A stretch of DNA of 17,964 nucleotides from Muribaculaceae bacterium (lineage in GTDB: Bacteria > Bacteroidota > Bacteroidia > Bacteroidales > Muribaculaceae): contig JAICZO010000029.1 of assembly GCA_029057255.1 (NCBI GenBank), forward strand, positions 1-17,964, read 5' to 3'. The notes beneath the pieces were generated by a model that was not told where the DNA came from, did not search any database, and worked only from the letters and a program-made list of their open reading frames with translations. This document shows positions 6,437-14,243 of the stretch, one piece after another. The position numbers and the translations under genes are program-made. The first letter of the stretch is position 1, and each line of letters opens with the position of its first letter.

Positions 6437-8860
6437 ATGACGCAAAAACTTCTCATTCTGCTTATTTCGCTTTTCCCGTCGGCGGCCTTTGCAGGCGGTT
6501 ATGGCGTACGGGCACAGGTTGTCGATTCGGCGGGAGTGCCGGAGGCCTATGCCACTTACCGTATATTTGCTTTACCTGACACTATCAAGCCTGTGGCGGG
6601 TGCGCTGACCGGCGACGACGGTCTCATTGTGGCGCGCCTCGACAGTGCGGGCGACTACCGCATGGACGTCGCCGGCATGTCGGCACATCCCGAGACGAGA
6701 CTGTTCAAGCTCGACAGCTCGCACCCCGAGGTCGATCTCGGTGAGCTGAGGCTGCGCCCGGCCACGACGATGCTCTCGGAGCTGACCGTAACAGCCATGA
6801 AGCCGCTTGTCACACGCGAAATCGACCGCATCGGTTATGACGTGAAGAACGACATCGAGGCCCCGACTTCCAATCTGTCGGATATCCTCAAGAAGGTGCC
6901 TATGGTGTCGGTCGAGCCTGACGGCACGATAAAAATCAACGGCTCGAGCGACTTCAAAATCTATAAGAACGGACGCCCGAACAATTCTTTCACGAAGAAT
7001 GCCAAGGATATCTTCAAGGCTCTCCCCGCTTCCTCTATTAAAAAGGTGGAGGTCATCACCGACCCCGGAGCGCGCGAGGATGCCGAGGGTGTGGGTGCCA
7101 TCCTGAATATCGTCACCGACAGCGAGACCTCGGTCAAGGGTGTGCTCGGCACGGTGTCGCTGTGGGCCAACTCCAACAACCTCATGCCGAACCCCAACGT
7201 ATGGCTGTCGAGCCAGATCGACAAGGTGACATTCTCGGTCAACGGAGGCTTCTACAGTTTCAACGAGCACGAGAGTGAGTCGGAGTCGGTATCGGAGGGC
7301 ACATATGCTTCCAGCGGAATTACCAGCCGTGAGGTATCGACCGGCAAGAGCCGCGGCACCGGATACTACGGCGGCGCCGAGGCAAGCTTCGAGCTTGACA
7401 CTCTCAACCTGTTCACCGCCGAGGTCAATTTCTATAATGGCAGCAACAAGTATGCGAGCACGACGACGTCGGAGATGTTCAGCCCCGCCGGCGAGCTTAT
7501 CCAGAGCTATACGTCGCTCGGCGACTATCCCCGCAATTCCTATCTCGACCTTGACGCGGGCGTGAACTACCAGCGCTCGACAAGGCTCAAGGGCGAGGCC
7601 GTCACGCTGTCGTACCGCATCTCGACGACCAATCAGCAGCAGCAGCAGTCGCAGACCTACGAGAATCTGTTCAACCCGCCCATGTTATATAAAGGTATAA
7701 TATCGGACTTCGACCTCAACTTCATCGAGCAGACAGCGCAGGTCGACTGGACTCGTCCGTTCGGCGAGAAGCACAAGCTCGACGTGGGCGGCAAGTTCAT
7801 CCACCGCAACAACCACTCCAAGAACAGCCGCGAGTATGTCGGCGAGCGCAGCACCTTCGACGACTTCTCGCACCGCACGTCGATCGGCGCCGCCTATGCC
7901 GACTATCGTGTCAGCTTCGGCAAGTTCAGCGCCCGTGCCGGTCTCCGCTACGAGTTCTCCCGTCTCTCGGCAAAATTCATAGCAGGGGAGGGTAGTGACT
8001 TCGGCAGCAACCTCAACGACTTCGCGCCCAACGTCGCCCTCAGCTACAACGTCAACGACGCCACGACGCTCAAGCTTTCGTACAACCGTCGCATCAACCG
8101 CCCCGGCATCTCCTACCTTGACCCGACGGTGGCCGAGGCGCCCAACTCGACAAGCTCGGGCAACCCCTATCTGCACAGCGCCACTCAGAATTCTATCCGA
8201 CTCAACTACGGTCTTATCAAACCGAAGTTCAATGTCGACGCAAATGTAAGCTTCGATTTCTCCAACGACCAGATTTCGTCCCTTACATATTATATAGATG
8301 AGCACCGCTACTCGACATACGGCAACATCAACCGTTTCCGCAACGTCAACCTGTCGCTCTACATGCAGTGGTCGCCCTTCGAGAAAACGTCGATTATGAT
8401 AAACTTCAACGGCGGCTACCAGCACTACAATTATCCCAAGGAAGGAAAGACTCTCAGCCGCTGGCGCCTCAACCCCTATGTGTACGTGCGGCAGAAGCTC
8501 CCCTGGAAGCTCACCCTCTCCGGCAACATGTACTACTGGACCGGCAGCATCGGCAGCATCTACTCCTATGTCGACAACGACGCACGCTCGATCGGCTACT
8601 CGTTCAACCTTCAGCGCGACTTCCTCAAGGAGGACAGACTCTCGGTGCGCATCGGTGTGCAGAATCCCTTCGGCCCCTCGACATCGACTTACCGAGACGT
8701 GAGCGTCAACACCGACTATCAGGGAAAGTCGACAAACTACGGCTTCCACCGCCGGAGTGTTAATTTCAGCGTGAGCTACCGATTCGGCTCGCTCATGGCA
8801 TCTGTCAAGAAGACGGCGGCAAGCATCAACAACGACGACCTGTCCGGCCGCAAGAACTGA
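6437..8860 (+). CDS. Outer-membrane beta-barrel family protein (TonB-receptor-like, 807 aa)
   Basis: A signal peptide (1-19, ending AAFA) leads into a carboxypeptidase-regulatory-like or SdrD_B-like beta domain (about 22-108). A plug-like region follows at about 115-230, with LSELTVTAMKPLV (113-125), a segment on disrupting the 'DILKKVPMVSVEPDGTIKINGS' theme (149-170), IKKVEVITDPGAR (201-213) and ILNIVTD (222-228). The rest is a long beta-barrel of the 'outer membrane beta-barrel protein' family common in Bacteroidetes. Such proteins resemble TonB-dependent receptors but usually lack a linked lipoprotein, and their ligands are mostly unknown. The C-terminus continues about 28 residues past the last barrel-like strand (NFSVSYRFG) and does not end in an aromatic residue, unlike the neighbouring receptor. 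A short CAG run at 7634-7648 encodes Gln repeats in the barrel. A hairpin terminator follows. It is divergent from the receptor unit and is probably monocistronic. Confidence 0.85.
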   Translation: MTQKLLILLISLFPSAAFAGGYGVRAQVVDSAGVPEAYATYRIFALPDTIKPVAGALTGDDGLIVARLDSAGDYRMDVAGMSAHPETRLFKLDSSHPEVDLGELRLRPATTMLSELTVTAMKPLVTREIDRIGYDVKNDIEAPTSNLSDILKKVPMVSVEPDGTIKINGSSDFKIYKNGRPNNSFTKNAKDIFKALPASSIKKVEVITDPGAREDAEGVGAILNIVTDSETSVKGVLGTVSLWANSNNLMPNPNVWLSSQIDKVTFSVNGGFYSFNEHESESESVSEGTYASSGITSREVSTGKSRGTGYYGGAEASFELDTLNLFTAEVNFYNGSNKYASTTTSEMFSPAGELIQSYTSLGDYPRNSYLDLDAGVNYQRSTRLKGEAVTLSYRISTTNQQQQQSQTYENLFNPPMLYKGIISDFDLNFIEQTAQVDWTRPFGEKHKLDVGGKFIHRNNHSKNSREYVGERSTFDDFSHRTSIGAAYADYRVSFGKFSARAGLRYEFSRLSAKFIAGEGSDFGSNLNDFAPNVALSYNVNDATTLKLSYNRRINRPGISYLDPTVAEAPNSTSSGNPYLHSATQNSIRLNYGLIKPKFNVDANVSFDFSNDQISSLTYYIDEHRYSTYGNINRFRNVNLSLYMQWSPFEKTSIMINFNGGYQHYNYPKEGKTLSRWRLNPYVYVRQKLPWKLTLSGNMYYWTGSIGSIYSYVDNDARSIGYSFNLQRDFLKEDRLSVRIGVQNPFGPSTSTYRDVSVNTDYQGKSTNYGFHRRSVNFSVSYRFGSLMASVKKTAASINNDDLSGRKN

Positions 8861-8945
8861 TGGCACGGTAGGGTAGGGGAGTGGTTAGGCTCGCGAGAGC
8901 TTAAAAATCCCACTGGTTATCCGACCACGAAACGAATATTAAAAT

Positions 8946-8998
8946 CTCACGGCATGTCAGAAATGCACATCTTTCTGATATGCCGTGAGTTATATTTA
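8946..8998 (+). terminator. Hairpin terminator after the beta-barrel gene
   Basis: An 18-bp stem joins CTCACGGCATGTCAGAAA (8946-8963) to TTTCTGATATGCCGTGAG (8972-8989). It has one G-T pair and an 8-base loop, and is followed by TTATATTT. It sits 85 bp past the stop at 8860 and separates that gene from the ybeY unit. The 8861-8945 interval holds a few short self-complementary segments but no ORF. Confidence 0.65.
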
Positions 8999-9044
8999 AA
9001 ATAGTACTCTTCCTGCAAAATTTAATCTACACAGACGCGTGCTG

Positions 9045-9075
9045 TTGCGCATTACAAAGAAAAATAGTACCTTTG
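9045..9075 (+). promoter_or_regulatory. Promoter of the ybeY-mnmG unit
   Basis: TTG at 9045-9047 and TACCTTTG at 9068-9075 are 20 bp apart, a full match to the Bacteroidetes consensus. The predicted leader before the ATG at 9095 is only about 12 bases, which fits a start without a Shine-Dalgarno sequence. Confidence 0.7.
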
Positions 9076-9094
9076 CGTTTTAAAACACACACCA

Positions 9095-9523
9095 ATGACG
9101 CCCGCTTTTCAATGGATAGCATCGGGTGTTGAACGCCCAGAGCTTGATTATCAACAACTTGAGCAGTGGATTGCCCGGGTTGCGCAGTCGCACAACCGCA
9201 CTGCATATCGTCTGAACTATATTTTCTGTGACGACGAGGAGATACTGAAGGTCAACCGGGAGTTCCTCCGGCATGACTACTACACTGATATCATCACTTT
9301 TGACAACTGCCTCGGCTCGATGCTCAGGGGTGACCTCTTCATCTCGCTTGACACCGTGCGCACCAATGCCGAAGGGCTTGGTGTCGACTATGACCGCGAG
9401 CTTAAGCGTGTCATCATCCACGGCGTCCTGCATCTGTGTGGCATAAACGACAAGGGTCCCGGCGAACGCGAAGTAATGGAAGCGCATGAGAACGATGCGC
9501 TCGCGATGCTGGACTCGCTTTAA
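9095..9523 (+). CDS. ybeY: Endoribonuclease YbeY (rRNA maturation factor)
   Basis: A 142-residue cytoplasmic metalloprotein needed for 16S rRNA 3'-end processing and ribosome quality control. The family core is clear: YTDIITFD (63-70), GDLFIS (79-84) and the metal site HGVLHLCGIND (109-119). In most bacteria the site is H-x3-H-x5-H. Here His109 and His113 are kept but the third position is Asp119. As far as I recall this is normal in Bacteroidetes and can still bind metal. The gene lies 18 bp before mnmG and has a strong promoter of its own, so the two form an operon joining rRNA and tRNA maturation. Confidence 0.93.
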   Translation: MTPAFQWIASGVERPELDYQQLEQWIARVAQSHNRTAYRLNYIFCDDEEILKVNREFLRHDYYTDIITFDNCLGSMLRGDLFISLDTVRTNAEGLGVDYDRELKRVIIHGVLHLCGINDKGPGEREVMEAHENDALAMLDSL

Positions 9524-9541
9524 TCTTTTTTCTATAGGAAT

Positions 9542-11422
9542 ATGCGATTTGACTTCGATGTGATAGTTGTCGGCGCCGGACATGCCGGTTGCGAGGCCGC
9601 GCATGCCGCTGCCCGTATAGGTGCGCGCACGCTTCTTATCACTATGGATATGAACAAGATTGCGCAGATGAGCTGCAACCCGGCTGTCGGCGGCATCGCC
9701 AAAGGACAGATCGTGCGCGAGATTGACGCGCTCGGCGGTATGATGGGTATCATCACCGACCGCACGGCCATACAGTTCCGCATGCTCAACCGCAGCAAGG
9801 GTCCGGCCATGTGGAGCCCCCGCGCCCAGGCCGACCGCAACAAGTTCTCCACGATGTGGCGTGAGACCCTCGAGCAGACGCCCGGCCTCTCGATGTGGCA
9901 GGGCAATGTCGACAGCCTCGTCTTCGACGACGAGGGCCGCCTGGCGGGTGTACATACCGGCGAGGGCGCCACTTTCTACTCGAGCAACATAGTGCTCACC
10001 AACGGCACTTTCCTCAACGGACTCATGCACATCGGGCGTGTATCATTCGAGGGCGGTCGTATATCGGAGCCGGCCTCGCACGGCATCACCGAGCAGCTCC
10101 GCCGGCTCGGTTTCACCACCGACCGCATGAAGACCGGCACGCCCGTGCGACTTGACGGCCGCACCATCGACTTCTCAAAGACCGTGCCGCAGGAGGGCGA
10201 CCCCGTGCGCCGCTTGTTCTCATACCTGCCCGGCACCGAGTCACCGCTGCGTCAGCGCGAGTGCAACATCGTCTATACAAGCGAGGCTACCTGCGACATT
10301 CTCCGCAAGGGACTTCCCGACTCGCCACTCTACAATGGACAGATTCAGAGTATCGGCCCGCGCTATTGCCCCTCGATAGAGACCAAGATAGTCACCTTCG
10401 CCGACAAGACCGAGCACCAGCTTTTCCTTGAGCCGGAAGGCGAGACCACGACCGAATACTACGTCAACGGCTTCTCGTCGTCGATGCCGATGGACATACA
10501 GATAGCCGCTCTCTCGACCATCCCTGCGCTCGCCGACGCTCAGCTCTACCGTGCGGGATATGCTATCGAATATGATTTCTTTGACCCCACGCAGCTCAAG
10601 CACACGCTCGAGACAAAGCTCGTCGACGGCCTCTATTTCGCCGGACAGATAAACGGCACCACAGGCTACGAAGAAGCAGCCGGCCAGGGTCTCGTGGCGG
10701 GCGCCAACGCAGCCCTGCGCGCGCTCGGCCGCGAACAGTTTACCCTCGGCCGCGACCGTGCATATATAGGTGTGCTTATCGACGACCTCGTCACCAAAGG
10801 CGTTGACGAACCTTACCGCATGTTCACATCCCGCGCCGAGTACCGCATACTGCTGCGACAGGACGACGCCGACATGCGACTGACTCCGCTGGCATATAGC
10901 CTCGGCCTTGCCGACGAGCATCGCCACAGCCTCCTCGAGCAGAAGCGCAGCATGCGCGACAGCCTCATCGAACTGGCGTCGCAGCTTACTGTCCGCCCGG
11001 CCGACGTCGACGCGCTGCTCGACAGCGTCGACAGCTCCCGCCTGAAGCAGGGCGTGAAGCTCCGCGACCTCATACAGCGCCCGCAGCTGACAGTAAAGCT
11101 GCTTGCCGACTGCATCGCGCCTCTCCGCGAACTCATCGCCACATTCCCTGAAGACCGCCGCGACGAGATAGTAGAAGCAGCCGAGATACTCATCAAATAC
11201 GAGGGGTACATCGCGCGCGAGCAGCTGATAGCCGACAAGCTCAAGAGGCTTGAAGAAATACGACTCACCGCCGATATCGACTTCGATTCGCTCAAGTCAA
11301 TCTCCACCGAAGGGCGGCAGAAACTGAAGCGGCATCAGCCGCCGACAATCGGAGCAGCCTCCCGCATCCCCGGCATTTCGCCCTCCGATGTCAACATCCT
11401 CCTTTTGTTACTCAATAGATAA
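9542..11422 (+). CDS. mnmG: tRNA uridine-5-carboxymethylaminomethyl modification enzyme MnmG (GidA)
   Basis: A 626-residue FAD protein that, with MnmE, installs the (carboxymethyl)aminomethyl group on U34 of certain tRNAs. Visible hallmarks are the Rossmann dinucleotide motif GAGHAG (11-16), MSCNPAVGGIAKG (43-55), GTFLNG (155-160) and the conserved GPRYCPSIE with Cys276 (272-280). The C-terminal helical part has YEGYIAREQ followed by KLKRLEE, the region that contacts MnmE. The length is typical. It is the second gene of the ybeY unit. A parS-like palindrome begins 5 bp after its stop codon, which recalls the frequent location of gidA near the replication origin and partition locus in other bacteria. 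Confidence 0.97.
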   Translation: MRFDFDVIVVGAGHAGCEAAHAAARIGARTLLITMDMNKIAQMSCNPAVGGIAKGQIVREIDALGGMMGIITDRTAIQFRMLNRSKGPAMWSPRAQADRNKFSTMWRETLEQTPGLSMWQGNVDSLVFDDEGRLAGVHTGEGATFYSSNIVLTNGTFLNGLMHIGRVSFEGGRISEPASHGITEQLRRLGFTTDRMKTGTPVRLDGRTIDFSKTVPQEGDPVRRLFSYLPGTESPLRQRECNIVYTSEATCDILRKGLPDSPLYNGQIQSIGPRYCPSIETKIVTFADKTEHQLFLEPEGETTTEYYVNGFSSSMPMDIQIAALSTIPALADAQLYRAGYAIEYDFFDPTQLKHTLETKLVDGLYFAGQINGTTGYEEAAGQGLVAGANAALRALGREQFTLGRDRAYIGVLIDDLVTKGVDEPYRMFTSRAEYRILLRQDDADMRLTPLAYSLGLADEHRHSLLEQKRSMRDSLIELASQLTVRPADVDALLDSVDSSRLKQGVKLRDLIQRPQLTVKLLADCIAPLRELIATFPEDRRDEIVEAAEILIKYEGYIAREQLIADKLKRLEEIRLTADIDFDSLKSISTEGRQKLKRHQPPTIGAASRIPGISPSDVNILLLLLNR

Positions 11423-11426
11423 AACC

Positions 11427-11442
11427 TGTTCCACGTGGAACA
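11427..11442. other. parS: Perfect 16-bp palindrome matching parS (ParB-binding centromere site)
   Basis: TGTTCCACGTGGAACA is fully self-complementary. It is the known form of the bacterial parS consensus TGTTnCACGTGnAACA bound by ParB/Spo0J. It sits between mnmG and apt, immediately after the mnmG stop. It has no loop and no T-run, so it does not look like a terminator. No parA or parB gene lies in the window. The assignment rests on the exact consensus match. Confidence 0.7.
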
Positions 11443-11487
11443 ATTTCGTTGCAAAATTTAGAAAATCAATAACTTAAACAAGATACA

Positions 11488-12006
11488 ATGGAATACATCA
11501 AATCACGAATTCGCGACGTTGTCGACTTCCCCTCCAAGGGCATACTCTTCAAGGACCTCACGACAGCCTTCAAGGATCCGCGTGCGCTTCACATCATCGG
11601 CTGGGATCTCTCGCAGCTCTACCGCGACAAAGGCGTGACCAAAGTCGTCGGCATCGAGTCGCGCGGCTTCATCGGCGGTTCTATTCTCGCCTTCGAGCTT
11701 GGCGCCGGTTTCGTGCCTGCCCGCAAGCCCGGCAAGCTCCCCGCCGACACCATCCGCATGGAGTACGCCAAGGAATACGGCACTGACGTCATCGAGATTC
11801 ACCGCGACGCCATCGGTCCGGACGACATCGTTGTCCTCCACGACGACGTGCTTGCCACCGGCGGCACAATGGCGGCAGCCTACAAGCTCGTGAAGAGTCT
11901 CAACCCGAAGAAAATCTACATCAACTTCATCATCGAGCTCTCGGCGCTCGACGGCCGCAAGGCCCTGCCCGAGGATGCTGAAGTATCGTCGCTGATCGTA
12001 TACTGA
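11488..12006 (+). CDS. apt: Adenine phosphoribosyltransferase
   Basis: A 172-residue type I phosphoribosyltransferase that makes AMP from adenine and PRPP (purine salvage, cytoplasm). It shows the APRT N-terminus (IRDVVDFPSKGILFKDLT, 8-25), VVGIESRGFIGG (53-64), the flexible-loop segment RMEYAKEYGTD (90-100) and the PRPP-binding VVLHDDVLATGGT (115-127). The usual hydrophobic residue before the acidic pair is His118, a mild variation. It follows mnmG by 65 bp with the parS-like site between them. A weak -7-like TAACTTAA at 11470 may give it an own start, otherwise it is cotranscribed. A strong terminator follows. Confidence 0.96.
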   Translation: MEYIKSRIRDVVDFPSKGILFKDLTTAFKDPRALHIIGWDLSQLYRDKGVTKVVGIESRGFIGGSILAFELGAGFVPARKPGKLPADTIRMEYAKEYGTDVIEIHRDAIGPDDIVVLHDDVLATGGTMAAAYKLVKSLNPKKIYINFIIELSALDGRKALPEDAEVSSLIVY

Positions 12007-12032
12007 TACGACGCGCGCCGACAGCAGGAATA

Positions 12033-12075
12033 TCGCCGGCCTCCCGCCTTCGGGCAGGGTGCCGGCGATTTTTTT
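12033..12075 (+). terminator. Rho-independent terminator after apt
   Basis: TCGCCGGC (12033-12040) pairs with GCCGGCGA (12061-12068), enclosing a second small hairpin with a TTCG tetraloop, and is followed by seven T (12069-12075). It is the strongest terminator in the window and separates apt from the glycogen operon. Confidence 0.88.
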
Positions 12076-12147
12076 GCCGATATTGCGGCTATTGTATAGC
12101 GGAAATAGCGTTAATGATAATTTTTTAATGTTTTGCGACATATTTGC

Positions 12148-12178
12148 TTTGCAGTCATAAAATAAAAGCTTAACTTCG
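12148..12178 (+). promoter_or_regulatory. Promoter of the alpha-glucan operon
   Basis: TTTG at 12148-12151 and TAACTTCG at 12171-12178 are 19 bp apart, one mismatch from TTTG-N19-TAnnTTTG. The leader to the ATG at 12251 would be about 65 bases. Nothing else was recognised in the 12076-12250 gap. Confidence 0.5.
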
Positions 12179-12250
12179 CAAAATCATTATCGACACTTCC
12201 CGCCTTGCAGAACTGACATAGACAAAACTATATATAATCCTAATACCAAA

Positions 12251-14203
12251 ATGAGTTATCTTAAATTTGATAAGAATTTGCTCATCAATCTTGACCAGTC
12301 TTTGCCCAAGGAGATGCTTCGCACCAACCAGGCTGGCGCATACCACTGCACCACGCTTGTAGGATGCAACACCCGCAAGCAGCACGGTCTGTTGGTGATT
12401 CCTATCGAAAACATGGAGAACAAGCCTCATGTATTGCTGTCGACTCTCGACGAGACAGTCATACAGCACGGCGCGCCTTTCAACCTGGGAATACACCGCT
12501 ATCAGGGCGGCGTCTACTCTCCTGCAGGGCACAAGTATATCCGTGAGTTCGACTGCGAAGATGTTCCCCGCATGACTTACCGTGTGGGTGGCGTGATTCT
12601 GACTAAAGAGAAAATCTTCATCAGCGAGGAGAACCGCATCCTCATCCGCTACACACTCGTCGATGCTCACTCGGCAACGACTCTTCGCTTCAAGCCCTTC
12701 CTCGCATTCCGCGAGAGCAACAGTCTCTGCGTGGCAAACGACGCCATCAACCGCGCCATCGAGCAGGTGCCCAACGGTGTGGCGACATGCCTCTATGACG
12801 GTTTCCCCACTCTCTACATGCAGTTCAGCCGCAAGGCCGAGTGGGTCGACGAGCCCAACTGGTACAACGGCATCGAGTATGTCAAAGACCTCGAGCGCGG
12901 CGTGCCTTACTGCGAGGACCTCTGGGTGCCCGGCTACTTCGAAGTGCCTATCAAGAAAGGTGAGTCTATCATCTTCTCGGCCGGCGTAAGCGAAGTCAAG
13001 CCCCGCAGCCTGGCCAAGATGTACGAGGCCGAGATTGCAAGCCGCACTCCCCGCACATCGTTCTTCAACTGTCTTAAAAACTCCGCCAAGCAGTTCTATA
13101 GCCGCCGCGGCGACGGCATGTATCTCATCTCCGGTTTCCCCTGGGGTGTGGTTCTCGCCCGCAACACTTTCATGGCTCTCCCCGGCCTGACTCTCGGCAT
13201 CGACCACCGCGCCGACTACGAGGCCATCATGGGCACAGCCCTCAAGGCTCTGATGCGATTCGTCGAGCACGGCGAGGTCTCCAAGGCCATCAAGGGCATC
13301 GAGCATCCCGACATCCCCCTGTGGGCGCTTTGGTCGATACAGCAGTACGCCAAGACTGTCGGCAATGATCCCGCGCGCGAACTTTATCTTAAGGAAGTGG
13401 CAGCGCTTGTCGACTATGTCCTCCGCGGCGGCCACCCCAACCTGTATGTCGACGCTCAGAGCGGTCTTATCTCGACCGACGGTCACGACCGCGCCGTATC
13501 GTGGATGAACTCCATGCTCGGCGGTGCTCCCGTCGTGCGCCGCACCGGCCGCCTCGTCGAGTTCAACGCACTCTGGTATAACGCCCTCATGTTTGCCGCA
13601 TCGCTCGCCGAAGGCAGCGCCGAGTACGCCGAGCGCCGCGAGGCATGGCTCAGCGAGGCCGAGAAGATGAAGCAGCCCTTCATCGACACCTTCCTCAACG
13701 AGAGCGGTTATCTCTACGACTATGTCGACGGCACCTTCGCCGAGCCTTCGGTGCGCCCCAACATGGCCATCGCAATAGGCCTTGACTACTCGCCGCTCGA
13801 CCGTCGCCAGCGCAAGAGCGTCCTCGACGTCGTCACCCGCGAGCTGCTTACGCCCAAGGGTCTGCGCACACTCTCGCCCAAGAGCTACGGATACCGTCCG
13901 AACTATCTCGGGTCGCCCGACGAGCGCGAGTTTGCTATGCACAACGGCCCCGCCCGCCCCTGGCTGATCGGTTTCTATGCCGACGCCTACCTGCGCGTGT
14001 TCGGCATGAGCGGCCTCGGATACATCGACCGCATGCTTATCGGCTTCGAAGACGAGATGACACAGGGATGTATAGGCTCACTCTCGCAGCTCTACGACGG
14101 CAACCCGCCCTTCTCCGGCCGCGGCGCCGTGTCGCACGCCACCAACGTGGCCGAGGTGCTCCGCACCTACAGAGCTGTCAAACGCCTGTATGCCACTCGC
14201 TAA
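12251..14203 (+). CDS. GH133-like glycogen debranching enzyme homologue with altered active-site motifs
   Basis: A 650-residue cytoplasmic protein with no signal peptide. The N-terminal part (about 1-260) is the beta-rich GDE N-domain (LRTNQAGAYHCTTLVGCNTR, 23-42; HGLLVIP, 45-51; LDETVIQHG, 66-74). The C-terminal part (about 270-645) is the (alpha/alpha)6 amylo-alpha-1,6-glucosidase domain (GFPWG, 295-299; VEFNALWYNAL, 436-446; VRPNMAIAIGLDYSPL, 501-516). Family members remove alpha-1,6-linked glucose or oligosaccharide branches from glycogen. Several hallmark positions differ from the usual family form: GRD becomes A-R-N305, TWMD becomes SWM-N420, GTVWPW becomes G-P-A-R-P-W (566-571) and SE(I/L)FDG becomes S-Q613-LYDG. 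The family call and length are secure. Enzymatic activity is uncertain and a binding or regulatory role is possible. It is the first gene of the operon, 40 bp before the glycosyltransferase. Confidence 0.88.
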   Translation: MSYLKFDKNLLINLDQSLPKEMLRTNQAGAYHCTTLVGCNTRKQHGLLVIPIENMENKPHVLLSTLDETVIQHGAPFNLGIHRYQGGVYSPAGHKYIREFDCEDVPRMTYRVGGVILTKEKIFISEENRILIRYTLVDAHSATTLRFKPFLAFRESNSLCVANDAINRAIEQVPNGVATCLYDGFPTLYMQFSRKAEWVDEPNWYNGIEYVKDLERGVPYCEDLWVPGYFEVPIKKGESIIFSAGVSEVKPRSLAKMYEAEIASRTPRTSFFNCLKNSAKQFYSRRGDGMYLISGFPWGVVLARNTFMALPGLTLGIDHRADYEAIMGTALKALMRFVEHGEVSKAIKGIEHPDIPLWALWSIQQYAKTVGNDPARELYLKEVAALVDYVLRGGHPNLYVDAQSGLISTDGHDRAVSWMNSMLGGAPVVRRTGRLVEFNALWYNALMFAASLAEGSAEYAERREAWLSEAEKMKQPFIDTFLNESGYLYDYVDGTFAEPSVRPNMAIAIGLDYSPLDRRQRKSVLDVVTRELLTPKGLRTLSPKSYGYRPNYLGSPDEREFAMHNGPARPWLIGFYADAYLRVFGMSGLGYIDRMLIGFEDEMTQGCIGSLSQLYDGNPPFSGRGAVSHATNVAEVLRTYRAVKRLYATR

Positions 14204-14243
14204 AGACTTAATTCCCACAACTTTATAACTGATATCAAGATTT

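Noticed and set aside
7634..7648. CAG pentarepeat as a phase-variable tract
   Set aside because: A trinucleotide repeat keeps the frame and only adds or removes Gln, and five units are too few to suggest slippage switching.
7685..8866. 393-residue antisense frame within the beta-barrel gene, and similar frames at 6572-7270, 9080-10030 and 10241-10927
   Set aside because: Shadows of the coding strand. The sense proteins are well-supported families.
11427..11442. Palindrome after mnmG as a transcription terminator
   Set aside because: It has no loop, no T-run and an 8-bp half-site, and it matches parS exactly.
12170..13942. 590-residue open frame antisense to the debranching-enzyme homologue
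   Set aside because: It mirrors the C-ending codon bias of the sense gene, which yields long stop-free antisense frames. It has no recognisable domain, and the sense frame has clear family motifs.
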